A DNA stretch of 50,059 bases from CAYOXD01 sp964407825. GTDB taxonomy: Bacteria > Desulfobacterota > Desulfobacteria > Desulfobacterales > JAFDDL01. Made by a program: the position numbers and the translations under genes. Shown here one piece after another: positions 1 to 7,876 of this stretch (positions are counted from its first letter, which is position 1; the number at the start of each line of letters is the position of its first letter). A model generated the notes under the pieces. That model did not search any database. It worked only from the letters and a program-made list of their open reading frames with translations, and was not told where the DNA came from. The stretch covers positions 1 through 50,059 of the forward strand of contig CAYOXD010000011.1 of NCBI GenBank assembly GCA_964407825.1, written 5' to 3'.

Positions 1-24
1 GGATACCACATAATTTACATTCAT
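1..24 (-). CDS. Probable start of dsrM (cut by window edge)
   Basis: The first 24 bases on the minus strand read as a start, MNVNYVVS, with a GAGGA ribosome-binding site eight bases upstream of the ATG. The start of a hydrophobic segment fits DsrM, the heme-b membrane subunit of the DsrMKJOP complex that passes electrons to sulfite reduction. The main argument is context. In sulfate reducers an RsbRD-N-domain gene often precedes dsrMKJOP, and one ends 94 bases upstream on the same strand. Only eight codons are visible, so the identity is inference. The start codon itself is fairly well supported by its ribosome-binding site. Confidence 0.4.
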
Positions 25-118
25 ACAGCCATTCCTCGCTCAGCGTCTGCCCGATGTGGCGCAGGGCCTTCGGGATCCGCCATCCATGTGTTAATATAGT
101 CGAAGGGCGTTTATCCCA

Positions 119-631
119 TCAGGGATCTGTCGCCACCAGCCCCGCCCTTTCAAACGCGCGCAACGTTCGTTCCTTGAGTTCATTGGCCCTGAGATCGGCC
201 AGCTTTTCCCTGCACGCCGTGAAAATGTCGAATGCCATCAGCGCCAGCGCATCGATTTTCGATTCGAATGCCGGAAGCGCCTCCCGCAGCCCGGGATCGC
301 TCAGCTCTGCTTTGAGTTGACGATGGATAATGGATTTCAAATGAAAGATGAAGCCAACGGCCTGGGAGGCGCTGAAGAGGGACTGGGCGGCCCGGATTCG
401 AATCAAGGGATCCAGGGCGGAGCGCAGGGTTGGGGGGTCCATGGCACCCACCAGCTCGTCGTAGACAGCCTCCAGGCTGCGGCGTGCGGTGGCGCCGACA
501 GGGTTGGCGAAAGGATCCGCCCCATGCTTCAACACCCGGGCGGTTTCAGCGGGATAAGTGCCAGCGAGGGCCTTGAACCACTCCTCTGCAATCACCTTCC
601 TGTCACGGATCAACAACTCTTCCAGCCGCAT
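119..631 (-). CDS. RsbRD N-terminal-domain protein (dsr-associated)
   Basis: A 170-residue, mostly helical protein that matches the RsbT co-antagonist RsbRD N-terminal domain by its pattern. It opens with LLIRDRKVIAEEWF, carries DPFANPVGAT at about residues 40-49, then LDPLIRIRAAQ and a C-terminal helix ending near ELKERTLRAFERAG. The open frame extends 32 codons further upstream, but the ATG at 631 gives the usual MxLxELL opening, so it is preferred. It has no signal peptide or membrane helix and should be cytosolic. In sulfate reducers this family sits directly upstream of dsrM, and a plausible dsrM start follows here. A sensory or regulatory role for the Dsr complex is only suggested by that linkage. 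Confidence 0.7.
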   Translation of the reverse strand: MRLEELLIRDRKVIAEEWFKALAGTYPAETARVLKHGADPFANPVGATARRSLEAVYDELVGAMDPPTLRSALDPLIRIRAAQSLFSASQAVGFIFHLKSIIHRQLKAELSDPGLREALPAFESKIDALALMAFDIFTACREKLADLRANELKERTLRAFERAGLVATDP

Positions 632-787
632 TGCAAGCTTCGCTTCCCAGCCGCCCTGCAGCAGGCAGACATTCCCAAGCAAAGAATACCGCCGGCATTG
701 AAGGGCAGGCCGCTGATTTTCAATCAAATCGGAGAGGTAGAAATACCCTCGGGCCCAAAGGCCGATTTATAATCAAACGGAGGCTGC

Positions 788-1006
788 ATGTCAAGGACTA
801 ATGAATCTTTGCTCAGGGCAACCACATGGCGCCCAATGCCGCCGTGCAGGGAGGGCGCCGCGGTGGTCGAACTGATCACCCTGCATGCGATTGCCCTGAA
901 TCTTTACCTGCACGAAGGCCTGGTGTATGATTCCTCGCCGGGTTTCGAAAGGATTGCGTCCCAGACACTGACAAAGCGCCATATCCAGAGAGGGCACACT
1001 GTATGA
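788..1006 (+). CDS. Possible small protein coupled to thiD
   Basis: A 72-residue open frame with no recognised family. It is kept because a GGAGG ribosome-binding site lies four bases before its ATG, and its TGA stop overlaps the thiD start by four bases (ATGA), a typical translational coupling. The middle, EGAAVVELITLHAIALNLYL, could form an amphipathic or weakly hydrophobic helix; the rest is low in complexity clues. thiD also has its own GAGAGG site nine bases upstream of its start, so coupling is not required. It could be a chance frame in a 5' leader. No TPP-riboswitch core is visible in the leader. Confidence 0.3.
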   Translation: MSRTNESLLRATTWRPMPPCREGAAVVELITLHAIALNLYLHEGLVYDSSPGFERIASQTLTKRHIQRGHTV

Positions 1007-1812
1007 GACAGGTACTCACCATCGCAGGCTCGGACAGCTGCGCCGGAGCGGGGATCCAGGCGGACCTGAAAACCTTCGCTGCCCTCGGGGTCTATGGCCT
1101 GAGCGTCATCACCGCCGTTACCGCGCAAAGCACCCGGGGAGTCACCCACGTGCTGGAAATCCCTCCGAAATGCATCGTGCAGCAGATGGAGGCGGTCTTC
1201 TCCGATATACCGGTGCATGGCGTTAAAATCGGCATGCTGCCGTCCACGGAGGCCATCGACGCCGTTTCCGGGCAACTGCGGCGGTTGCACCCAGCAAACG
1301 TGGTTCTCGATCCGGTCCTGGCATCCACGGATGGCACCCCCCTGCTTCCCCCCCAGGCCCTTGGCACCCTTCTGGAGGCCCTCTTTCCCCTTTGCCGTCT
1401 GGTGACCCCCAATATTCCCGAGGCCGAGCGGATCACCGGCATGGGTATCCGATCGATCCGGGACATGGAAACGGCCGCCCGCCTCATCCATGCAAAAGGC
1501 TCCAACGCGGTTCTCATCAAAGGGGGACATGCCGCTTTCAGCCCCACCGACGTCCTCTTTGACGGCACACAGGCCCGCCACTTCGAAGGCAGACGCATTC
1601 CCGCCGATCGACCTGTTCACGGCACCGGGTGCACCCTATCGTCGGCCATCACCGCGCATCTTGCCAGGGGGAAAAGCCTCCCTCAGGCCATATCCGATGC
1701 CAAGGCCTACGTGGCTGCCGGCATGAAAAGGGCCCTCATCATCGGCAGAGGCTCGGCGGTGCTGGACCATTTCCATGGTGGCGGGCGATCCGCCCCGGGC
1801 AAATTGGCCTGA
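1003..1812 (+). CDS. thiD: Hydroxymethylpyrimidine/phosphomethylpyrimidine kinase ThiD
   Basis: This cytosolic ribokinase-fold enzyme phosphorylates HMP to HMP-P and then to HMP-PP for thiamine synthesis. The 269-residue length fits the family. Visible motifs are AGSDSCAGAGIQADLK at residues 8-23 (substrate-binding N-terminus), VVLDPVLASTDG near 100-111, LIKGGH near 171-176, and the anion-hole and catalytic motif HGTGCTLSSAI at 206-216. The ATG at 1003 is preceded by GAGAGG. It overlaps the end of a possible small ORF by four bases. No other thiamine genes are in the window. It is on the plus strand, divergent from the RsbRD/dsr genes and followed by a separately started outer-membrane protein gene. 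Confidence 0.96.
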   Translation: MRQVLTIAGSDSCAGAGIQADLKTFAALGVYGLSVITAVTAQSTRGVTHVLEIPPKCIVQQMEAVFSDIPVHGVKIGMLPSTEAIDAVSGQLRRLHPANVVLDPVLASTDGTPLLPPQALGTLLEALFPLCRLVTPNIPEAERITGMGIRSIRDMETAARLIHAKGSNAVLIKGGHAAFSPTDVLFDGTQARHFEGRRIPADRPVHGTGCTLSSAITAHLARGKSLPQAISDAKAYVAAGMKRALIIGRGSAVLDHFHGGGRSAPGKLA

Positions 1813-1970
1813 AGCCCCCGAGCACTGAAAATTCCCGGATCTGTCCTTGACAGGACCGTCGCTGACTGCTAACCATTATAAGGTAAACTGCCCGAGCAGA
1901 ACTTCCCAAGGGCGTTGCCCAAGTATTCTCCTGACGCCCGAGACGATAAACATACGTGAGGAAAAACAGA

Positions 1971-2795
1971 GTGAAACGATTATCCTTGGTCATAGGCTTG
2001 CTGATTTTTTCCGCCGCCTGGACGCCTGTTGCCCTGGCGGGAGAGTGGGCGCCATCCAATATGGCCCTGACCTCCCAATCAGGCTTCATTCTGCCTGTCA
2101 AGCTGACGGCATCATCCAATGCATCGACTGACGACAGCACTTGCATGTTTCCCGTCAACAGCTCGTTGCAAGGATTTCGCAATACCGTTATTCCCCTGTC
2201 CATGACCCGAATGAAACTGTCCCTGATCGACATTTCCTCCAATCCGAAGGATAAAGGCGCCCCAACCGGCCATTACAGTCCCCTGAGGCTTCAGATGAAC
2301 GCCGGCCTTCAGACCAACCGCTTTTCCATGACGCCGTCCATCGGACCGTCATCTGAAGCCCTCAGCGACGGTGCGGACTGGAACGCCACCGCCTATATCC
2401 TCTTCTTCGGTGTCAATCTCGACCTGGGATCTGGATTCATCCAAACCCACGGGTACATGAGCCCCGGCCTGGGCAATAACGGGGCCCTGGCCCTCTCCGG
2501 CGCTTCGGGCAAACCGGGCATCGGCATGGACACGAAGGGGTTCAACGCCTCCGCCGGGTATAAATTCAGCGACCGGCTCACCCTGAAGGCAGGCTGCGGG
2601 TATATGGATCAGAAGGATAAGAGATCCGGAGCCTCGGCTGAGGCATGGGCCATTTATGCCCAGGCCATCCTGAGCATCGCCCCCGGCGTCAAGGTCATCC
2701 CCGGCGTTGGGCAGATCGACTTCGGCAAGGATCAATCCGGCAAGAGCGCCAGGGACAATTTCTTTGCCGGCGCCAAGTGGCAAATCAACTTCTAG
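1971..2795 (+). CDS. Outer-membrane beta-barrel protein, secreted
   Basis: The product has a clear Sec signal peptide: basic VKR, then a hydrophobic run LSLVIGLLIFSAAW, with probable cleavage after ALA at about residue 23. The mature part has alternating hydrophobic and polar stretches, glycine/aromatic turns, and ends in AGAKWQINF; a terminal Phe is typical of barrels recognised by BAM. Length is 274 residues. The GTG at 1971 is chosen because GAGGA lies eight bases upstream; the longer GTG start at 1956 has no ribosome-binding site. It resembles small porin-like or MetA-pathway-type barrels, but no specific family is certain. Its TAG stop overlaps the stop codon of the convergent gatB gene. 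Confidence 0.75.
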   Translation: MKRLSLVIGLLIFSAAWTPVALAGEWAPSNMALTSQSGFILPVKLTASSNASTDDSTCMFPVNSSLQGFRNTVIPLSMTRMKLSLIDISSNPKDKGAPTGHYSPLRLQMNAGLQTNRFSMTPSIGPSSEALSDGADWNATAYILFFGVNLDLGSGFIQTHGYMSPGLGNNGALALSGASGKPGIGMDTKGFNASAGYKFSDRLTLKAGCGYMDQKDKRSGASAEAWAIYAQAILSIAPGVKVIPGVGQIDFGKDQSGKSARDNFFAGAKWQINF

Positions 2796-4225
2796 AGGCG
2801 CGATAATTTTCTGGCAAGCGCCTCATTGACAAGCTTCGGGTTCGCCTTTCCCCGGGTCTCACGCATCACCTGCCCCACAAAATAGCCCATCAGCTTGGTC
2901 TTCCCGCCCCGATAGGCTTCAACCTCGGCGGGGCTGGCAGCAATCACCCGGTCTACCAAAGCCTCGATGGCCTCCGCATCCTGAACCTGGACGAGCCCCT
3001 TCTCCGCCACGATATCCTTGGCAGGTTTGCCTGTTCTGGCCATTTCCTCCAAAACGCCCTTGGCGATTTTCGCGCTGATCATCCCCTGCTCCACAAGGCT
3101 GAGCAACCCGGCCAAGTCCCCCGCTGAAACGGGCGATGCTTCGATGCCGAGGCCCTCGGCGTTCAGTAGGGCCGACAGCGCCCCCATGATCCAGTTACTC
3201 ACGGTCTTGGACTGGGGGAAAAGCGCCACGCAGGCCTCGAAATAGTCCGCCATCTCCCGGCTCGACGCCAGAAATGCCGCATCGTAGGCCGGCAGGGCAT
3301 ACTGGGCCTCAAACCGCTTTTTCTTCTCCGCGGGCAACTCGGGCAGCCCGTCCTGGATGTCCGCCACCCATTTTTCGTCCACCGTCAGGGGGAGCAGATC
3401 CGGATCCGGAAAGTATCGATAATCATGGGCTTCCTCCTTTCCCCGCATGGACAGGGTTCTGCCGGTGTCCGGATCCCACAGACGTGTTTCCTGAACGATG
3501 TTCCCGCCGTCACCAATCGTTTCCGCCTGCCTGGCGGCCTCGTACTGCAAGGCCTTTTCCACGTGCTTGAAGGAGTTGAGATTCTTGAGTTCGGTCCGGG
3601 TCCCCAGGGTGTCGCTGCCCCTGGGACGAATGGACACATTGGCATCGCACCGGAAACTTCCCTCCTCCATATTGCCGTCGCAGATATCCAGATAGCGCAG
3701 AATGGCACGCAGCTGACGCAGGTAGGCGCCAGCCTCCGCCGGTGAGGACATGTCCGGCTCACTGACGATTTCGATCAACGGAACCCCCGTCCGGTTGAAA
3801 TCGACCTGGCTCGTGGGTCGATCGGGATTGTGGATCAGCTTCCCGGCATCCTCTTCCATGTGGATCCGGTGGATCCCGATCCGCTTTTCCATGCCGTCCA
3901 CGTCAATATCGATGTATCCGTTGCGGGCGACGGGCAGCTCATACTGGGATATCTGGTAGCCCTTGGGCAGATCTGGATAGAAGTAGTTCTTTCGGGCAAA
4001 AACGCTGTGGCCGGCAATGGTGCAGTGGGTGGCCAGCCCCATTCGCACGGCAAACACCACCACCTTGCGGTTGAGAACCGGCAGCATGCCCGGCATACCC
4101 AGGCAGACCGGGCAGACCTGGGTATTGGGAGGCGCACCGAACCGGGTGGAGCACCCGCAAAAGATCTTCGTCCGTGTCTTCAGCTGCGCGTGAACTTCCA
4201 GCCCAATGACGGTTTCAAATTCCAT
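2792..4225 (-). CDS. gatB: Asp/Glu-tRNA(Asn/Gln) amidotransferase subunit B
   Basis: GatB is the tRNA-binding kinase/transamidase partner in the GatCAB complex, which converts Asp-tRNA(Asn) and Glu-tRNA(Gln) to the amidated forms. The 477 residues begin with the family hallmark FETVIGLEVHAQLKT and contain the cysteine set CGCS...CPVCLG of the zinc site (about residues 23-41), KNYFYPDLPKGYQISQYE, GKLIHNPD, GVPLIEIVSEPD and EGSFRCDANVSIR. The C-terminal YqeY-like tail ends in GQVMRETRGKANP. gatA and gatC are not adjacent, so the complex is encoded at separate sites. It is the last gene of a minus-strand run behind the universal stress protein and ends with a four-base overlap with the convergent barrel gene. 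Confidence 0.98.
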   Translation of the reverse strand: MEFETVIGLEVHAQLKTRTKIFCGCSTRFGAPPNTQVCPVCLGMPGMLPVLNRKVVVFAVRMGLATHCTIAGHSVFARKNYFYPDLPKGYQISQYELPVARNGYIDIDVDGMEKRIGIHRIHMEEDAGKLIHNPDRPTSQVDFNRTGVPLIEIVSEPDMSSPAEAGAYLRQLRAILRYLDICDGNMEEGSFRCDANVSIRPRGSDTLGTRTELKNLNSFKHVEKALQYEAARQAETIGDGGNIVQETRLWDPDTGRTLSMRGKEEAHDYRYFPDPDLLPLTVDEKWVADIQDGLPELPAEKKKRFEAQYALPAYDAAFLASSREMADYFEACVALFPQSKTVSNWIMGALSALLNAEGLGIEASPVSAGDLAGLLSLVEQGMISAKIAKGVLEEMARTGKPAKDIVAEKGLVQVQDAEAIEALVDRVIAASPAEVEAYRGGKTKLMGYFVGQVMRETRGKANPKLVNEALARKLSRL

Positions 4226-4383
4226 GTGCTAAATCCCTGCGTATGTCCCGCTCCGCTGGGATGGGAGCGTCTGGGAGCCGGCCTCGGGCCCCCCTTCAAC
4301 GGGATCGATCCCAGGTTTTCAAGCAGGCTCCGGGGGTTGATGTTGGGAGGGATATTGTATGATCGTGCCCCATTAGTCAAGTT

Positions 4384-4839
4384 TTAACCTGGATTTCGAC
4401 TCTTGACCACCAAGATGGCGGTGCCCTCCAGTGCCCGGACCATTTTGACCCCCACGTCTCCCAGCACGAATTCCTCGGCCTTGCTCTTGCGCCGGCGCCC
4501 GATGACCACCAGATCGTAAGTCCCCCTTCTCAGCTGATCGATCAATCCCTCCGCAACGGTGGTGTAGGGAGTCATCTCCAGCCGAAGGATCACATTTTCT
4601 GGCGGCATGCCGCGTGCCACCAGATGGTCACGGGCCGTTTCCAGAATCGAGACAAAGTGCTCCCGCTGCTCTTCCAGATAGTTGTCGCCCACCAGTTCCT
4701 CGCTGACCGAGGGGTTACGGAACACATGCAGAAGGGTGATCCGTGTATCCCCCCAGACGCCAACACAGTCCGACAGGTAATCCAATGCGTTTCTGGAGCT
4801 CGGGGAATCGTTTATTGCCACCAGAATGGATTTGTTCAC
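4384..4839 (-). CDS. Universal stress protein (UspA family)
   Basis: A 151-residue single-domain Usp with the expected Rossmann-like pattern. It starts with SILVAINDSPSSRNALDYL, has a LLHVF strand near residue 36, DLVVIGRR at about 109-116, and a C-terminal GTAILVVKS strand. The ATP-type motif G-x2-G-x9-G-S/T is not intact: the region reads GRRRKSKAEEFVLGDVG, so nucleotide binding is uncertain. It starts at a GTG with a strong GGAGGAGG site. It lies 55 bases after the kinase-like gene and 158 bases before gatB on the same strand, so it may belong to the signalling gene group upstream. Function is a general stress role by family only. Confidence 0.92.
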   Translation of the reverse strand: MNKSILVAINDSPSSRNALDYLSDCVGVWGDTRITLLHVFRNPSVSEELVGDNYLEEQREHFVSILETARDHLVARGMPPENVILRLEMTPYTTVAEGLIDQLRRGTYDLVVIGRRRKSKAEEFVLGDVGVKMVRALEGTAILVVKSRNPG

Positions 4840-4894
4840 AGGAACCTCCTCCTGGAGCCCAGGCGCTCAGGGGGTTGATGGAATCGGCAAAAAT

Positions 4895-5800
4895 CTACAG
4901 CGAGTTCAGGTATCCCTTCAAATCGTCGATTAATTCGTCGACGAGCTCATAATATACGGATGTTTTCTGTGAAAAGAGCATGAGCATATTGTTCAGCAGC
5001 ACAGGGATGCACGGATAAAGCTTCCGCAGATTCATCAACCGCCCTGGATGCAGTATTGAGAAATCGTCGGGCACGATCCGCTCGGCTAAATCACCGTAAG
5101 TGCCCAAATCGGTTCGGATCATGTACAGGTCGTGAAATCCCTTTCCAACGGCATGACAGAGGATGTTACCCAGGCCGAAAATATCCAGGCCAAAGGGATT
5201 TTCAGGGGCATCGTAGTCGTAATCGAAATCGATCCAGACATAAGCGCCGTTTCCCTTATGGACGATGAGGTGGTCGTTTCGTATGTCGCCGTGACGGAAC
5301 CCGTGCCGGTGCAGAAACCGAATCGCCTCTAAAACGGGAATGAGGTTGTGCAAAATCCGGGGCAGAAAATCCTTGAAATAGGTCTCATAAGGGACCCTCA
5401 GGGAATCGATATGGGTCATGATGGTCGGCCCATGGACGATATCCAGGACCCGGATGCTGTTGCCTTTCGTGTCCGTGTAGCTCTTTCCCTGCATGAAATG
5501 GGGATGACCGGCTGTCAAGCTCAGGATGTCGGCTTCCTTTTTCGGATCCCGAAAGCAGCGGATCTTTACGCCTCCCAGATTCGTCTCAAAGGATTCGAAA
5601 TAGGACAGCTTGATAATCTTTCGCTCGCCGGTGGTGGAATGGACGGCCCGCTTCACCCAAAACTTGGGATCTTCCACCCCGAAGCGCCGCTCCCGTTCCA
5701 TGCCGGTCACGAGATATCGCTCTTCACCGACGAGAATCTCATCACCTGATTGAATGGCTGTAAAATCCGTGGTGTCGGTGAAGAGGCGGGGCGATCCCAT
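4895..5800 (-). CDS. Protein-kinase-like enzyme
   Basis: A 301-residue kinase-fold protein. Visible elements are a probable ATP lysine in KIIKLSYF (K64), an EA pair in DPKKEADIL, the catalytic-loop motif HRHGFRHGDIRNDHLIV with D172 (HGD instead of HRD), and a metal motif IDFDYD at 190-195 (DFD instead of DFG). After this comes LDIFGLGNIL, the usual subdomain IX pattern. There are no membrane segments. HGD and DFD resemble small-molecule or LPS-type kinases and atypical Ser/Thr kinases, so the substrate cannot be fixed. Its ATG lies three bases after the GAF gene's stop, with AGGGG inside that gene's end, so the two are almost surely cotranslated. A partnership in signalling is inferred. Confidence 0.85.
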   Translation of the reverse strand: MGSPRLFTDTTDFTAIQSGDEILVGEERYLVTGMERERRFGVEDPKFWVKRAVHSTTGERKIIKLSYFESFETNLGGVKIRCFRDPKKEADILSLTAGHPHFMQGKSYTDTKGNSIRVLDIVHGPTIMTHIDSLRVPYETYFKDFLPRILHNLIPVLEAIRFLHRHGFRHGDIRNDHLIVHKGNGAYVWIDFDYDYDAPENPFGLDIFGLGNILCHAVGKGFHDLYMIRTDLGTYGDLAERIVPDDFSILHPGRLMNLRKLYPCIPVLLNNMLMLFSQKTSVYYELVDELIDDLKGYLNSL

Positions 5801-5803
5801 GGA

Positions 5804-6370
5804 TCATAGCCCCTGCATCATGCGAAGCGGCAGACTCGCCATGGCCCCTTTGACCCCATCGAGGAAATTGCGCAGGCCATGGCACTCGATCACCAGCCCC
5901 AGCAGGTGCCCCAGAACGCGGATGGAATCCATATCGTCCAGGTGAAGCCGGATGGCCCGATCATTGTAAAAACGCAGGATGCCGATGGTGGCTCCCTGGA
6001 ACCGGATCGGAAACGAGGCCATGGCGGTGATGCCCTCAGCTGCCGCCTCTGCAGGATACTGAACCCGCTGGTCCCCCTGCAGGTCATCGATGAAGATGGG
6101 TTTCTCCCGGTCACCGGCGAGGCCTTCCTCGTCCCAGAAGAGGGGTCCCTTGTAGACGTAAGTCTCGCTGATTCCGCTGCTTCCCATATGAAACAGCTGC
6201 TTCTCCCGTTCGTCGTAAAGCAGGATGCTGGCGCCCTTGAACTGGAAGGCTCGACACATGCCGTCGACAAAGTGCCTCACCAGGAGGTCCAGCTCTTCGT
6301 AGTTGGAGATAGCCAGGCTGATGGTTTTGAACTGGCCCAAGGACAGCTTTCTTCCGATGGATTCGGACAT
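5804..6370 (-). CDS. GAF-domain sensor protein
   Basis: A 188-residue protein formed essentially by one GAF domain, at about residues 22-160. Characteristic segments are LDLLVRHFVDGMCRAFQFKGASILLYD, the central loop VYKGPLFWDEEGLAG, then MASFPIRFQGATIGILRFYND, with a closing helix VLGHLLGLVIE. There is no catalytic output domain and no membrane helix, so it should bind a small ligand, nucleotide or gas-responsive group in the cytosol. The start has AAGGGG immediately upstream. The kinase-like gene follows after three bases, which suggests the GAF protein controls, or is modified by, that kinase. Its ligand cannot be read from sequence. Confidence 0.87.
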   Translation of the reverse strand: MSESIGRKLSLGQFKTISLAISNYEELDLLVRHFVDGMCRAFQFKGASILLYDEREKQLFHMGSSGISETYVYKGPLFWDEEGLAGDREKPIFIDDLQGDQRVQYPAEAAAEGITAMASFPIRFQGATIGILRFYNDRAIRLHLDDMDSIRVLGHLLGLVIECHGLRNFLDGVKGAMASLPLRMMQGL

Positions 6371-6470
6371 TGCCCCCCCTTCAACGGCTCATGATTACGT
6401 GTTCTTGCCTCGGCCCCCGTGAAGGTGAACGAAAGCCCTCTTGACACCCGGCTTCGTCAGAAAGGGCGCC

Positions 6471-7835
6471 TCATCCGGCCCGGACCGCGATCTTCTCCTC
6501 CACCAGACGCATCTCATAGAGCGCCTTGATCTTGGGGATATGCTCTGGCTGCAGCTTCACATTCTTCGATAGCAGAAAATGCCCCTTGAGCGAGTATAGG
6601 GCGCGGCTGAGCACCATGCCGGCCTTCAGCTCCCCGATGGCCACCAATTGTTCGGTCTCGACCGCCAATTTTTTCTGATCCGGTTTCCGATCTAAAATAG
6701 TCAGCAGAATCTTCACGAGGTCCGGGTCGTAGTGGGTGAAGGCCTGTTGCTTCAGATCGTGGATGGCCGCCTTCTGCAGCAGTTCCTGCTCTCCCGGCAG
6801 ATCCTGGGTACCCCGCAGGCTCGACAGGTAGTTTTGGATCAGAAAATCTGCGTCCTGCCTGAAGTTGACGATCCTGTCATAGGTATCGGCAATGGCAATG
6901 ATCCGAGCGCCCAGGGGGATTTTCGCCTCCATCAGACCGTCTGGAAACCCCTGGCCATCGTATCGTTCATGGTGCCCCCGGATCATCATCCCCACCAGGC
7001 CGAGCTTGTTGATAAACTGCACCACGTGCTGGCCCTGGACGGGATGGTTGTCGTACTGGCGACGCTCCTCCTCCGTCCAGGTTTTGGGAGTGCCGTCGAT
7101 GAGGCTCGGTGAGAGACCCAGTTTTCCGATATCGTGGAGGAGGGCCGCAATCTCGATCTGGGTAATGCTCTCCTCGGGCAGTTTCATCTGCTCGGCTATC
7201 TTGCGGGATATGATACTGACCCGCCGGCCGTGTTTTCCGAGGGTAGAGGCATTAACGTTGAGCAGCGAGGCAAAGGAGCGGACCGAATTGTACAGGCTTG
7301 CCTCCAGTTCCTTCTGCTTTTCCCGAAGCGCCTGGGTCCGTTCCAGCACCTTCTGTTCCAGCTTTTTGTTGAACTCGCTGAGTTCCTCGTTCTGTTTCCG
7401 CGTCAGCTCGGTAAGTCGCTGATTTTCCTTCTTGAGTTGGAACTGGTCAACGGCCTGCCTGGCAAGAGTAAGCAGCTCGCCGTCCTCCCAGGGTTTGGTG
7501 ATGTATCGATGGATCTCCCCCTTGTTGATGGAATCCGCCAGGGCCTCCAGCTCCGAGTATCCAGTGAGCAGGAAGCGGATCGCATCGGGCACGATCATCT
7601 TTGCACGCTCCAGGAACTGGGCCCCGTTCATTTCCGGCATGCGCTGATCGGAAATGATCAGGGCGACGGAGGCCTTCTCCGCCTCAAGGACCTCGAGGCC
7701 TTCCCGGCCGCTGTTCGCCGCCAATATCCGGTATCCCGACCTGCGAAAAAGCCGTTGCAGTGCCTTCAGGATGGCCGCCTCATCGTCCACCAGCAGAATG
7801 GAACAAACTTCCTTCTCTGTCATCTCACGCTCCAC
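6471..7835 (-). CDS. Response regulator with HD-GYP domain
   Basis: A two-domain regulator of 454 residues. The receiver domain (about 10-130) has the acidic pair DDE at 17-19, phospho-acceptor D63 in ISDQRMP and KPW at 114-116. A coiled coil (about 135-180) leads to the HD-GYP domain, with HD at 234-235 in LLHDIGKLG, HHERYDGQGFP at 288-298 and ADTYD further on. HD-GYP proteins hydrolyse cyclic di-GMP. The hallmark GYP is GFP here, a change seen in some members. A C-terminal extension of about 100 residues is a separate small domain. GTG at 7835 (AAGGGG seven bases upstream) and ATG at 7823 (GGAG) are both plausible starts. The histidine kinase gene ends 41 bases upstream and is the likely partner. 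Confidence 0.95.
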   Translation of the reverse strand: MEREMTEKEVCSILLVDDEAAILKALQRLFRRSGYRILAANSGREGLEVLEAEKASVALIISDQRMPEMNGAQFLERAKMIVPDAIRFLLTGYSELEALADSINKGEIHRYITKPWEDGELLTLARQAVDQFQLKKENQRLTELTRKQNEELSEFNKKLEQKVLERTQALREKQKELEASLYNSVRSFASLLNVNASTLGKHGRRVSIISRKIAEQMKLPEESITQIEIAALLHDIGKLGLSPSLIDGTPKTWTEEERRQYDNHPVQGQHVVQFINKLGLVGMMIRGHHERYDGQGFPDGLMEAKIPLGARIIAIADTYDRIVNFRQDADFLIQNYLSSLRGTQDLPGEQELLQKAAIHDLKQQAFTHYDPDLVKILLTILDRKPDQKKLAVETEQLVAIGELKAGMVLSRALYSLKGHFLLSKNVKLQPEHIPKIKALYEMRLVEEKIAVRAG

Positions 7836-7876
7836 TAGTCCACCCCTTATCGTCTCTCGCCCCTCCCCTCAAGCCC

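Noticed and set aside
632..787. TPP riboswitch upstream of thiD
   Set aside because: The conserved CUGAGA core and the pyrophosphate-sensor sequence are not present.
904..1620. A 238-codon minus-strand frame over thiD
   Set aside because: Shadow of thiD; composition is typical of antisense frames.
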